64,000 nt of DNA, from assembly GCA_937959115.1 (NCBI GenBank), contig CALGAW010000025.1, forward strand, positions 232,302-296,301, given 5' to 3'. The stretch is from an uncultured Saprospiraceae bacterium (GTDB lineage Bacteria; Bacteroidota; Bacteroidia; Chitinophagales; Saprospiraceae). Shown piece after piece: positions 29,562 through 39,700 of the stretch. Numbering within the stretch: position 1 is the first letter of the stretch; every line of letters starts with the position of its first letter. The translations under genes were made by a program, and so were the position numbers. The notes below the pieces were generated by a model, which was not told the DNA's origin, searched no databases, and saw only the letters and a list, made by a program, of their open reading frames with translations.

Positions 29562-29647
29562 AGTAAATTCATAGAAAAAACAACTATTAAAAAACTACAA
29601 GTTATGTTGAAAAATAGTACAGTAAATTCTTAGAAAAACAACTATTA
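29562..29647. repeat. Pair of near-identical direct repeats
   Basis: AGTAAATTC-TAGAAAAA-CAACTATTA occurs at 29562-29589 and 29621-29647, 59 nt apart, with one mismatch and one indel. It lies in the 307-nt gap (29415-29721) upstream of the 715-aa gene. The role is unknown; a regulator-binding pair or a local duplication are both possible. Confidence 0.6.
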
Positions 29648-29665
29648 TTCCCTGATTAATACTCC

Positions 29666-29681
29666 AATTATTTATACCTTA
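29666..29681 (+). promoter_or_regulatory. Second copy of the shared promoter-like element
   Basis: It matches 15 of 16 positions of the element at 24883-24898 and lies 40 nt before the ATG of the 715-aa paralogue. Conservation upstream of both paralogues suggests common transcriptional control or a recent gene duplication that included the promoter. Confidence 0.4.
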
Positions 29682-29721
29682 CGTTCTATTAGCATAACAA
29701 TTTTGATTTCAATATAAAACT

Positions 29722-31869
29722 ATGAAGTATTGTAGACAACTCCTTATCACAACACTTTTCTTCTCTTTTTTCTTTAATCAGGTATATAGTCAAACAACCA
29801 CAATTAATCTTGCTTCCCAATGTAAATGCGAAGTGCTTAGTGGAACGATTGCACCAGCTCCTGGAGCTCCAGCAGCAAACGCAGGAAATCTCTATGTGAA
29901 TACAGCCGACGGAGACATATACTCGTATGACGGAACAAATTGGATTAAAGTTGGTAATGATGCTACACCGACCGCTGGCGATGACATCAATGTTACAGGT
30001 ACTGATACAATCAATATTGAGTCGCAACTTGATTTTGTTCATACTATTTATTCACCCGCACAAAATCTAACATTAGGAGCGGGCGGAAATAGCTTTATGA
30101 GAGCTTGGGCCAATGGTCATGTAGGAATTGGAAACCTACCAAACTCCTTAACTCCTGCTGCGGGTCTTCATGTAAGTCATGATGATGGAACAATTATGGA
30201 CGGTACATTTGGGGCAGGTCAATACCTTGCTGCAGGAAGTGGAACCAGATTAGTTTGGAGCTCAAAGAATGCATCATTCCGAGCAGGAACAGTCAATGGA
30301 AATCAATGGGACGAGACTAATATTGGAGAACAATCAACCGCTTTTGGTAGTAATACTACGGCTAGTGGTCGATTAAGCTTTGCCGGCGGATCAGGTTCTA
30401 TTGCAAGTGGAATTCGAGCATTTGCTTTTGGTGCATCAGCTGAAGCTTCTGGAACAAATGCACTAGCATTTGGAACCAATTCTGAAGCATCAAAACCGAA
30501 CACGATATCGTTGGGAAGAGAAACAGTTTCTTCTGGAAACTCTGCAATGGCAACAGGTGAAGGTACGTTAGCAAGATCAAGAGGAGAAATGGTGGTCGGT
30601 ATGTTTTCTACAGATTATACGCCTTCTAGTACAACCGTTTGGAATTCTAATGATAGAATATTTAACGTTGGAATCGGGCAAAATGCAACAAGTAGAAAAG
30701 ATGCACTAACCATGTTTAAAAGTGGAAGATCCAGATTTAACGGGTTTGCAGAAATAGTTGCGGATAACACCGTTACGGATGAGGCCCTTAATATTGACAA
30801 CTCAGGCACAGGCATAGGACAAGTGCTGGTAATGCAAAATTCAACTTCTACAGCTACAGGACAATATTTTAGACAAGATGGATTAGGTATCGGCCAACAA
30901 ATTATCATGAATAATCCCAGTAATAATGCAAGAGGTATAGATCTTATTCAACAAGGAAATGGCGATGCTTTTTATATTTCTATTAACAATGCTACAAGTT
31001 CTCGTAACTTGATAGGAACGGATAATCAAGGGCTAGGACATGGAGTTTACGTTAGAAACACTAATTCTAACAATACACGGCAAGCTGTAGGCGCATTCAA
31101 TGTCGGATTAGGACAGGCAATATACGCAGGGGGAACACTTGAAGGTGGAGCAATCAGAGCTGCAAACAAACGAACAGGAAGTATAAACTGGAATACTGCA
31201 ACTTGTTTTAATTGCCCGGAATCTGCTATTGTAGGAACAACGGATGATGGACGAGCTGGTGTTGAAGGTCAAGTCTGGAAAGCAAATTCAAGTGATCTCA
31301 GAGATGTACAAGCTGGTTTTTTTGTTAATTACTCAGGTGCCGTTAACGGAGGATCACTTTCCACTTATAGTCTTGCTAGAGTTGCGTATATTGATGGAGG
31401 CGGAACTCCTAGGAAAATTGATGGAACTGGCGTTGCAGGTACCATCGTTACAAATGTTTCCAATGAACCAATACTGATGAGTGCAGTTGAGTCTCCAGAA
31501 ATTTTATTCACAGACTATGGTATTGGACAATTAGTAAATGGTAAGGCAGTTATTCAGCTAGACCCAAATTACACCCATAACATTATTGTAGATAGCAAAA
31601 ATCCAATGAAAGTATTTATTCAGCTAGAAGGTGAGTGCAATGGCGTTTACGTTACTAATAAATCGGAAGCGGGTTTTGAAGTCATCGAGCTGAAAGCTGG
31701 AAACAGTAATGTTCCATTTAGTTATGAAGTGGTAGCAAATAGAGCCAATGTAACAGAGAATGGAAACCATTTTACCTACGATTCTTCAAAACGATTTGCT
31801 CCTGGGCCAAAAGATCTTCCATCTAGGGGTGAAACAACAACCTCCGCAACAGATGATAGTGAAAGATAA
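29722..31869 (+). CDS. Secreted head-repeat protein, paralogue of the 944-aa fibre, with a different C-terminal domain
   Basis: The 715-residue protein has a signal peptide (about 1-24) and the same N-terminal module (INLASQCKCEVLSG, NLYVNTADGDIYSYDG). It shares SRGEMVVGMFSTDYTP and the YadA-like repeats (about 195-290) with the 944-aa paralogue. After about residue 430 it diverges. It has no S74 chaperone and no coiled coil. Instead it ends in a domain with PEILFTDYGIGQLVNGKAVIQLDP, VFIQLEGECNGVYVTNKSEAGFEVIEL (about 580-680) and a polar tail. I recognise this domain from other secreted bacterial proteins, but its role is unknown to me. The protein is probably surface-located. How it would trimerise without a coiled coil is not evident. 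Confidence 0.8.
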   Translation: MKYCRQLLITTLFFSFFFNQVYSQTTTINLASQCKCEVLSGTIAPAPGAPAANAGNLYVNTADGDIYSYDGTNWIKVGNDATPTAGDDINVTGTDTINIESQLDFVHTIYSPAQNLTLGAGGNSFMRAWANGHVGIGNLPNSLTPAAGLHVSHDDGTIMDGTFGAGQYLAAGSGTRLVWSSKNASFRAGTVNGNQWDETNIGEQSTAFGSNTTASGRLSFAGGSGSIASGIRAFAFGASAEASGTNALAFGTNSEASKPNTISLGRETVSSGNSAMATGEGTLARSRGEMVVGMFSTDYTPSSTTVWNSNDRIFNVGIGQNATSRKDALTMFKSGRSRFNGFAEIVADNTVTDEALNIDNSGTGIGQVLVMQNSTSTATGQYFRQDGLGIGQQIIMNNPSNNARGIDLIQQGNGDAFYISINNATSSRNLIGTDNQGLGHGVYVRNTNSNNTRQAVGAFNVGLGQAIYAGGTLEGGAIRAANKRTGSINWNTATCFNCPESAIVGTTDDGRAGVEGQVWKANSSDLRDVQAGFFVNYSGAVNGGSLSTYSLARVAYIDGGGTPRKIDGTGVAGTIVTNVSNEPILMSAVESPEILFTDYGIGQLVNGKAVIQLDPNYTHNIIVDSKNPMKVFIQLEGECNGVYVTNKSEAGFEVIELKAGNSNVPFSYEVVANRANVTENGNHFTYDSSKRFAPGPKDLPSRGETTTSATDDSER

Positions 31870-31924
31870 TCTCTTTTAGTTCTAAAATCAATCTCCATCT
31901 AGAAGCAAAGGATGTATTAAACTT

Positions 31925-32060
31925 TTTTTTGGGCGTATCCCTCCGTTACTCTTCGGGTCGTGCTATTCGCTATTATGTGCTCATTACATTCCGCGCATAC
32001 CGCTGCTATCACTTACGCGCATCATGGCTTTAGCCTATCTATCGCTTTCAAGAACCAGGT
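31925..32060. repeat. GC-richer intergenic island, probable dispersed Bacteroidota repeat
   Basis: It lies in a 490-nt gap (31870-32359) without genes. It starts TTTTGGGCGTATCCCTCCG and continues with CTTCGGGTCGTGCTATTCGC and alternating pyrimidine-rich blocks. I recognise this layout as the noncoding repeat family found in many copies in Bacteroidota genomes. It resembles the island at 5915 in its opening and composition. The remainder of the gap is AT-rich with nothing recognisable except the terminator at 32285. Confidence 0.5.
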
Positions 32061-32284
32061 TGAACGTCAGTTAGGGCAACGTTATATTAAACATTCAATC
32101 TCAAGTTTTTAATTCAACAATCCTTCAAATGTAAATCACGTTTCAATAAGCAATGAATAATCTCCTTAATAACCTTAAATAAGATTATTTGAAAGGCGCA
32201 ATGACTCGAACCTTATCCTTTTTTTAAAACGCACGGACAAACTAAATGGTCCAAAAAAAGATTGCCCTATCCCAAAACCGAATC

Positions 32285-32315
32285 AAAAAAAGGTCTACAA
32301 GAATAGACCTTTTTC
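32285..32315 (-). terminator. Intrinsic terminator of the SPFH gene
   Basis: An 11-bp stem AAAAAGGTCTA (32287-32297) / TAGACCTTTTT (32304-32314) with a 6-nt loop lies 46 nt beyond the stop of the minus-strand SPFH gene. On the minus strand the stem runs into T residues. Confidence 0.8.
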
Positions 32316-32359
32316 ATAAAATAGGTTCCCCTACTCAGCCGATTACGATTAACGATCAA

Positions 32360-33361
32360 TTACCCCTTTTCTTCTTTAGGGATCACTGGTAAAGCTAAGG
32401 GAGCGCTTTTCAATTCTTTTTTCTTCTTTTTCTTTGGCAAATTCTTGTTTTGCTCTTTCATTGCCTCTCCTATCTGGTTACTCGCAGCAAACGAGGTTAC
32501 CATGTTATTAAGCATTTCAGACCCCGCTTGTGGAGAATTAGGCATCAAGATCAAATTAGAATTAGTACTTTCACCAATTGACTGAAGCGTATCGTAATGC
32601 TGCGTAACAACAATTAGTGCAGAAGCTTCTTGGGAGTTGATCCCTACATTATTAAGGACTTCAACAGATTCCTCTAACCCACGTGCGATTTCTCTTCGTT
32701 GATCTGCGATACCTTGACCTTGAAGGCGCTTAGACTCAGCTTCTGCCTTTGCTTTTTCAACGATAAGAATGCGTTGAGCATCACCTTCGTACTGAGCAGC
32801 TACTTTTTCTCTTTCTGCAGCGTTAATTCTATTCATGGCGTGCTTTACTTGAGCATCAGGATCGATGTCCGTCACCAGTGTTTTAATAATATCATAGCCA
32901 TATCCTGTCATCGCTTCATTCAACTCCCCTTTTACAGCGTTTGCGATGTCATTTTTTCTTTCAAAAACATCATCCAATCTCAACTTTGGTACTTCTGCTC
33001 TGACGACATCAAATACAAATGAAGTGATCTGATCGTGCGGATTATCCAGTTTGTAAAAGGCATCAAATACCTTTTCGTAAATTACCTTGTACTGAACAGA
33101 AACTTTCAATTTCACAAAAACATCATCTTTAGTTTTAGTTTCTACAATAACGTCCAATTGTTGAATCTTAAGACTCAAGCGCCCTGCTATTCTATCTGCA
33201 AATGGAATTTTTACATGAAGACCAGGATGACGAATAGCTTGGAACTTACCAAACCGTTCAAGAATAGCGGCTGATTGCTGTCTAACTGTGAATAAACTTC
33301 TAATAATCACAAATAGCGCGAAAAACAAAGCGATTGCATATAAAGAAAGAATCTCAGGCAT
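32360..33361 (-). CDS. SPFH/band-7 (stomatin/slipin-like) membrane protein
   Basis: The 333-residue protein has one N-terminal membrane helix (about 5-24). A band-7 domain follows (about 25-190: VRQQSAAILERFGKFQ, HPGLHVKIPFADRI, VQYKVIYE, DVVRAEVPKLRLDDVFERK). An Ala/Glu-rich coiled coil occupies about 185-240 (AAEREKVAAQYEGDAQRILIVEKAKAEAESKR). The C-terminus is lysine-rich and low-complexity. SPFH proteins form ring-shaped oligomers that organise membrane microdomains and regulate proteases or channels. No NfeD partner gene is adjacent, so the partner is unknown. It stands alone among surface-protein genes. The family is firm; the subfamily (slipin/HIR-like) is less sure. Confidence 0.92.
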   Translation of the reverse strand: MPEILSLYAIALFFALFVIIRSLFTVRQQSAAILERFGKFQAIRHPGLHVKIPFADRIAGRLSLKIQQLDVIVETKTKDDVFVKLKVSVQYKVIYEKVFDAFYKLDNPHDQITSFVFDVVRAEVPKLRLDDVFERKNDIANAVKGELNEAMTGYGYDIIKTLVTDIDPDAQVKHAMNRINAAEREKVAAQYEGDAQRILIVEKAKAEAESKRLQGQGIADQRREIARGLEESVEVLNNVGINSQEASALIVVTQHYDTLQSIGESTNSNLILMPNSPQAGSEMLNNMVTSFAASNQIGEAMKEQNKNLPKKKKKKELKSAPLALPVIPKEEKG

Positions 33362-33786
33362 AATTTAAATGTTTTAATGAATAATATTTTTTCAAAAGGT
33401 AAGATATTTTAAAATAAATTTCAATTTTCATCGATATATCCAAGGAAGAGTAGGACGAAATGATAGTATTTTATCAAAGTGAGTGATTTTTATGCATAAA
33501 ACTTTGTAATTAGGACGTTTTATTTTTTTACAAATACAAAAAATGCATCTAGTATAATTAACAGAATATATTTTTTCAAAATTCGCTGTTCATAACGTTA
33601 TTCTTAGTATATTTATTGATCTTAAAATGTGAAAAACCAAATCAATATAAAATAATAAAAAACAACAAATCAAACTTCCCGCCCTCCTCTTTAAATCATA
33701 GCATTTACAGGCTATTCTTTTGATAATGACTAAAAGAAGTTCATTATTCAAACTAAATCTAACATACTCAATCCAAAAACTTTATT
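33362..33786. other. AT-rich divergent intergenic region
   Basis: This 425-nt stretch lies between the starts of the SPFH gene and the 2194-aa gene. It is strongly AT-rich. On the minus strand TACCTTTTG close to the SPFH start is similar to, but one base longer than, the -7 box TAnnTTTG. A 63-residue ORF at 33720 overlaps the next gene in another frame and is not believed. Confidence 0.5.
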
Positions 33787-36700
33787 ATGAAATCCAAACT
33801 TCTCCCAAAAGAGATAAAAGCAAATGGAATGCTGTTTCAAAAATTGATATTCCTTTGTTCCTTAAGTATGCTCTTACTTTCATCAAGCGCCTTAATCGCT
33901 CAATCATTTAATTACATTCCTTTTGTAAGAACTGGCTCACTCGGTCAGTTTGACTCAAACCAATGTGTAGATGATATTGTTGTGAGTTGGGGCACGATAA
34001 GCAATAGCTGGACTCCTGACCCTAGTAACATTGGTACCTTAACAACTGGAGCTGGAACCAATAATGGTCAACAAGTTTGCTATACAGGTGGAACGAATGA
34101 TTGGCACACTACATTCAACAACGCTACTCCACTCCCACCAACAAGCTCTGGTTGTATTACCTTCGCTATTCCCGAAGATCAATACGATGGTCATTTTATC
34201 GTAGGATTATGGAACCCCAATGGACCGACTTGGGGTACTGGTGCTTGTCAGGTTTATATTGAAGGAAACACCTTAAATAATCAATGGAGAGTCAATTCAA
34301 TCTCGAATAAGGTTGGAGGCACCCTCATTTCTACAGGTTGGCAGTCTTCGAATTGGGTATTCCCAATGACTTTTGACGCTTGTTATGACGCCACAAACGA
34401 AGAATTCTTTGTCAATTTTGACGCCAATGCAGACGGTGTTAGAGAAGAAGTCGGACGAGGAGATGCTTGCCTCTTTGCGGATTGTGACTTAAATGGTCGT
34501 CCAGACAAAGATAATGACGGAATAGCTGATGAAAACGATGTGGATAAGGATAATGATGGAATTTTGAATGAGGATGAAGAAGCATTTCCTTGGCTTCACA
34601 TTAACGCTAACTTTCTGGGGTTCGTTGATACAACCAATGCAAGCGGAACCCTTGACATCAGTAATGAATGGGGACTTGCTCCCGGCACCGTCATTCTTGA
34701 ATTTATAAATGTTCATACAAATATTGCTGGAGGACCGAATTTAGCAGTTTCACTTACTGAAACAACAAGCTATAAAGTCACTGGATCATGTAACGTCAAG
34801 CTTCAAGTTTTTCACGGTGGTAATCTTAACGTTTTAGGTAGAAGAGATGGGTTTACCTCCGATGACGGCGCCCAATTTTCCTATATCGGATCGCTTATAG
34901 CTGGTAGTTTCCAAGAATTTCAAATAGGAAATGATTACTATGTTGAAAATTTAGATGGTACATTTAATAATTCAAGTGGATTTCGCTGGCAGTCAAATGG
35001 TTATGCTTCCGAGGTTACACTTTGGTCAACAAACCAAGTCCGTAATAACAATACAACCATCTTAATAAAACCAGTAAACTGTCTAGATACGGATATGGAT
35101 GGAATCCCAAACACTTGTGATTTGGATTCTGATAATGACGGAATCCCTGATGCTGTTGAGGCTTGTGGCGATATTAACATTGTACTTGAAAACTGCATGT
35201 TGGATAGCGATGGTAGCGGAACATACCCTGACAATGATGGAGACGGATGTCCTGATGGTATTGAGGCATCTGCTTGCACCACAGCACCAATAGACACAGA
35301 CGGTGATGGCACTCCTGATTTCCTTGATCTAGATAGTGATGGTGATGGGTGTGCTGATGCTACTGAGAGTGGTAGTGATAGCAATCCAAATGTAAATGAT
35401 TTCCCAGGTGGATACGCCATACCTGCTGCAATGGTTGATCCTTGTGGTATTGTTCTTGAAAATGGAATGATCACTTGCTATATTCCTCCTACGATTAGCT
35501 GGATTGACTCCACGAATAATGACGCCTGTTGCTTCCTTGCAGGCCCAGACAAGGATAACGATGGAATTATAGACTTCCAGGATACTGATGCAGACAATGA
35601 CGGTATTCCAGATTCATTGGAGTGTGATCAATTTAATTATGAGAGAATCCGCCCTTCCGATTTTGGGTTCCCACTTGGCGTTAGTGATGGTAGTTTAAAC
35701 GCTATTGGTGCTGATTTAAGTGCTAAGTGGGGTTTACCACCTGGCAGTATGCTGGTTACCGTTTTAAATGCTAGCACGCACCCCGTAACCGATGCATTTG
35801 CAAGTATAAATACGTCGGATATCGAATTTATAATGTCTGGTTCCAAGCAAACCCAAGCAATTGTTGATCAAGGATCAGTTTTAACAGCTGGTGCTTTAGA
35901 AGGGTTAGAATCAATAGATGGTGTTGCCTATCAGTTCCTGACTACCGGGTTGGATACTGGAATAGCACTCGTCCATAACAATGATCAATATTATGTTTTT
36001 AATACTGGTGCGAATGCTAATAATTCATTTGGCACTTATGTATGGGAATCAGTAGGACCGACTGTTGCATTTAAAACCATTTGTAACGATGTGATTGCAT
36101 CAAATGTGTTAAGAATTAGCTTACGTCCTATTTGCTGTCCAGATACAGACGGGGATGGTTATACCGACGAAGTCGATTTAGATAGTGATAATGATGGCAT
36201 TCCTGATGCGATTGAAGCTTGTGGTGATATTACGCTGCAATTGGAAGACTGCCGTCTTGACAATAATGGTGATGCTACCTATCCCGATTATAACGAAGAT
36301 GGTTGTCCAGATGGCTTAGTAGACTCGTATTGTGCCTCAGCTCCGATTGATACAGATGGAGACGGCATTCCAGATTACAAAGATCTTGATAGTGACAATG
36401 ATGGTTGTCCGGATGCTTCAGAAGCAGGAACAGACGCAAATCCTAATGTAAATACTGGACCTGACTATGGCAGTCCCGCCGCAGCTGTTGACTCCTGTGG
36501 ATTAGTTCTAGACGGTACAAACGCGACTTGTATGGTCCCAGATTCTACTGATTGGATTGATTCTACAGCTTTTGACGCCTGTTTGACCTGTGAATTTGTA
36601 GATTCCAATGCTTTAGATATTTGTATCGAAATTGATAGTGATCCTAATCATCCTTTAGCAACACTCGATTGTGATAATGGAGGAATTGACAACTATACAG

Positions 36701-39700
36701 AATGTGAAAGTGGTGAAGACCCACTCGATCCATTAGATGACTGCGAAGCTGCAATAAATGAAGAAGTTGATATTTGTGCATTACTTCCTAAAAGCCTAGT
36801 TATTACAGGAGTTGGCGACGGCCCATTAACAGGTGGCACCCCTAAGTTTTTAGAACTATTTGTATTAAACAATATTCCAGATTTAGGAGTTTATGGTGTT
36901 GAATCTGCTAACAATGGTGGCGGAACTACAAGCCCTGAATTTACCTTTCCAGCTGGAACTCCTGCAACTGCAGGAACCTTTATTTACATTGCAAATAACA
37001 GTGCTGCATTTACTACATTCTTTGGTTTCACCCCTGATTATATAAGCACTGCTGCCATGTCTCAAAATGGAGATGATGCCCTTGTCCTGTATGAAAATGG
37101 GACCATAATTGATGTTATGGGAGATCCCAATTTAGATGGAACAGGCGCTCCTTGGGAATACACTGATGGCTGGATACACAGAAACAACAACACCTCGGCA
37201 ACAACTCCTTTTTTGATAGGAAATTGGACACCAAGTGGACGTGATGTGTATGATGGCGCTTCAACAAATGCTACTTCGTCCTCACCGTTTCCTGTCGGAA
37301 GTTATCTAGGAGGATCACATCCACTAGCTGATCAAGATTGTGACAATGGAGGAGTTGATAATCAAACAGAATGCGACAACAATGGAGATCCATCTGAGCC
37401 TAGTGATGATTGTGAAATAGCCATCATTGCTGGCGTAGATATTTGCTTATTGATTGGAATGGATTCAACGCACGTATTGGCTGATCAGGATTGTGACAAC
37501 GGCGGAATTGATAACTACACTGAATGTATGAATGGAGGAGATCCAGCTGAACCTAGTGATGATTGTGATGCGGCAATTGATGGTGGAGTTGATATTTGTG
37601 CTATTTTAACGAATGATCCAAACAATCCACTAGCTACAATTGATTGCGATAATGGGGGTGTAGATAATCAAACAGAATGTGACAACAATGGTGATCCTGC
37701 TGATCCTAGTGATGATTGCGACATTGCGATTGTGGGAGGTGTAGATATCTGTTTATTAATTGGCACCGATTCAACCCATGTATTAGCCACCCTAGATTGT
37801 GATATGGGAGGTGTTGACAATTATACGGAGTGTGAAAATGGAGGCGATCCCTCGGAACCATCAGATGATTGCGACATAGCCATCCTACCTGGAGTTGACA
37901 TCTGCGCAATCCTAACCGCCGACCCTGACAATCCACTTGCAACAGCAGATTGCGATATGGGTGGTGTGGACAATCAAACGGAATGCGATAACGGAGGTGA
38001 CCCTGCTGATCCTAGCGATGATTGCGACATAGCCATCCTACCAGGAGTAGACATCTGCGCAATCCTCACTGCCGACCCTAACAATCCACTAGCAACAGCG
38101 GATTGCGATATGGGGGGTGTGGACAACCAAACAGAATGCGACAATAGAGGTGACCCTGCTGATCCTAGCGATGATTGCGATATAGCAATCCTACCAGGTA
38201 TAGACATCTGTGCGATTCTCACTGCCGACCCTAACAATCCACTAGCAACAGCGGACTGCGATATGGGTGGCGTTGACAATCAAACAGAATGCGATAACAA
38301 CGGTGACCCTGCTGATCCTAGTGACGATTGTGATATTGCGATCCTACCAGGAGTTGACATCTGCGCAATCCTAACCGCAGACCCTGACAATCCACTTGCA
38401 ACAGCGGATTGCGATATGGGTGGCGTGGACAATCAAACGGAATGCGATAACGGAGGTGACCCTAGCGATCCTAGTGACGATTGTGATATAGCGATCCTAC
38501 CAGGAGTAGACATCTGCGCAATACTCACTGCCGATCCTAACAATCCACTAGCAACAGCGGATTGCGATATGGGTGGTGTGGACAACCAAACAGAATGCGA
38601 TAACGGAGGTGACCCTGCCGATCCTAGTGACGATTGTGATATAGCGATCCTACCAGGAGTAGACATCTGCGCAATCCTTACCGCCGACCCTGACAATCCA
38701 CTTGCAACAGCGGATTGCGATATGGGTGGTGTGGACAATCAAACAGAATGCGATAACAACGGTGACCCTGCCGATCCTAGTGACGATTGTGATATAGCGA
38801 TCCAACCAGGAGTAGACATCTGCGCAATCCTAACCGCAGACCCTGACAATCCACTTGCAACAGCGGATTGCGATATGGGTGGCGTGGACAACCAAACAGA
38901 ATGCAACATCAATGGTGATCCTAGCGATCCGAGTGATGATTGCGATATAGCCCTAATTGCTGGAGCTGATATTTGCTTGTTGATCGGTGCAGATCCGGAT
39001 CATCCATTAGCAACGCTTGATTGTGATAATGGAGGAGTTGATAACTACACAGAATGCACAAACGGCGGTGATCCAACAGAACCATCTGATGACTGTGATG
39101 CAGCAATTAATGGTGGGGTTGATATTTGTGCAATTTTAACGAATGATCCAAACAATCCGCTTGGTACACTTGACTGTGATATGGGAGGTGTAGACAATCA
39201 AACGGAATGCGATAACAATGGAGATCCTTCTGATCCAATCGATGATTGTGATATAGCGATTACCCCTGGAGTAGATATCTGTGCAATCCTAACCGCAGAC
39301 CCTGACAATCCACTTGCAACAGCGGATTGCGATATGGGTGGCGTGGACAACCAAACAGAATGCGACAATGGTGGTGATCCTAGCGATCCGAGTGATGATT
39401 GCGATATCGCCCTAATTGCTGGAGCTGATATTTGTATACTAATTGGTTCGGATTCTACTCATGTGCTCGCAACGTTGGACTGTGATGATGGAGGAGTCGA
39501 CAACTATACAGAATGTGCGAATGGCGGTGATCCTGCTAATCCAAATGATGATTGTGAGGCAGCAGTTGTTGCGGAAATCGATATTTGTGCGACGATCAAT
39601 GGTGATCCAAACCATCCTTGGGCAAGTTTAGATTGCGACAATGGTGGTGTGATTAATATCGTTGAATGCGACAGAGGAGGCGATGCCAATGATCCTAGTG

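Noticed and set aside
24923..31869. Prophage remnant, because of S74 and head/tail-fibre-like repeats
   Set aside because: Both proteins have signal peptides and lie among secreted adhesin genes; no capsid, terminase, integrase or lysis gene is present.
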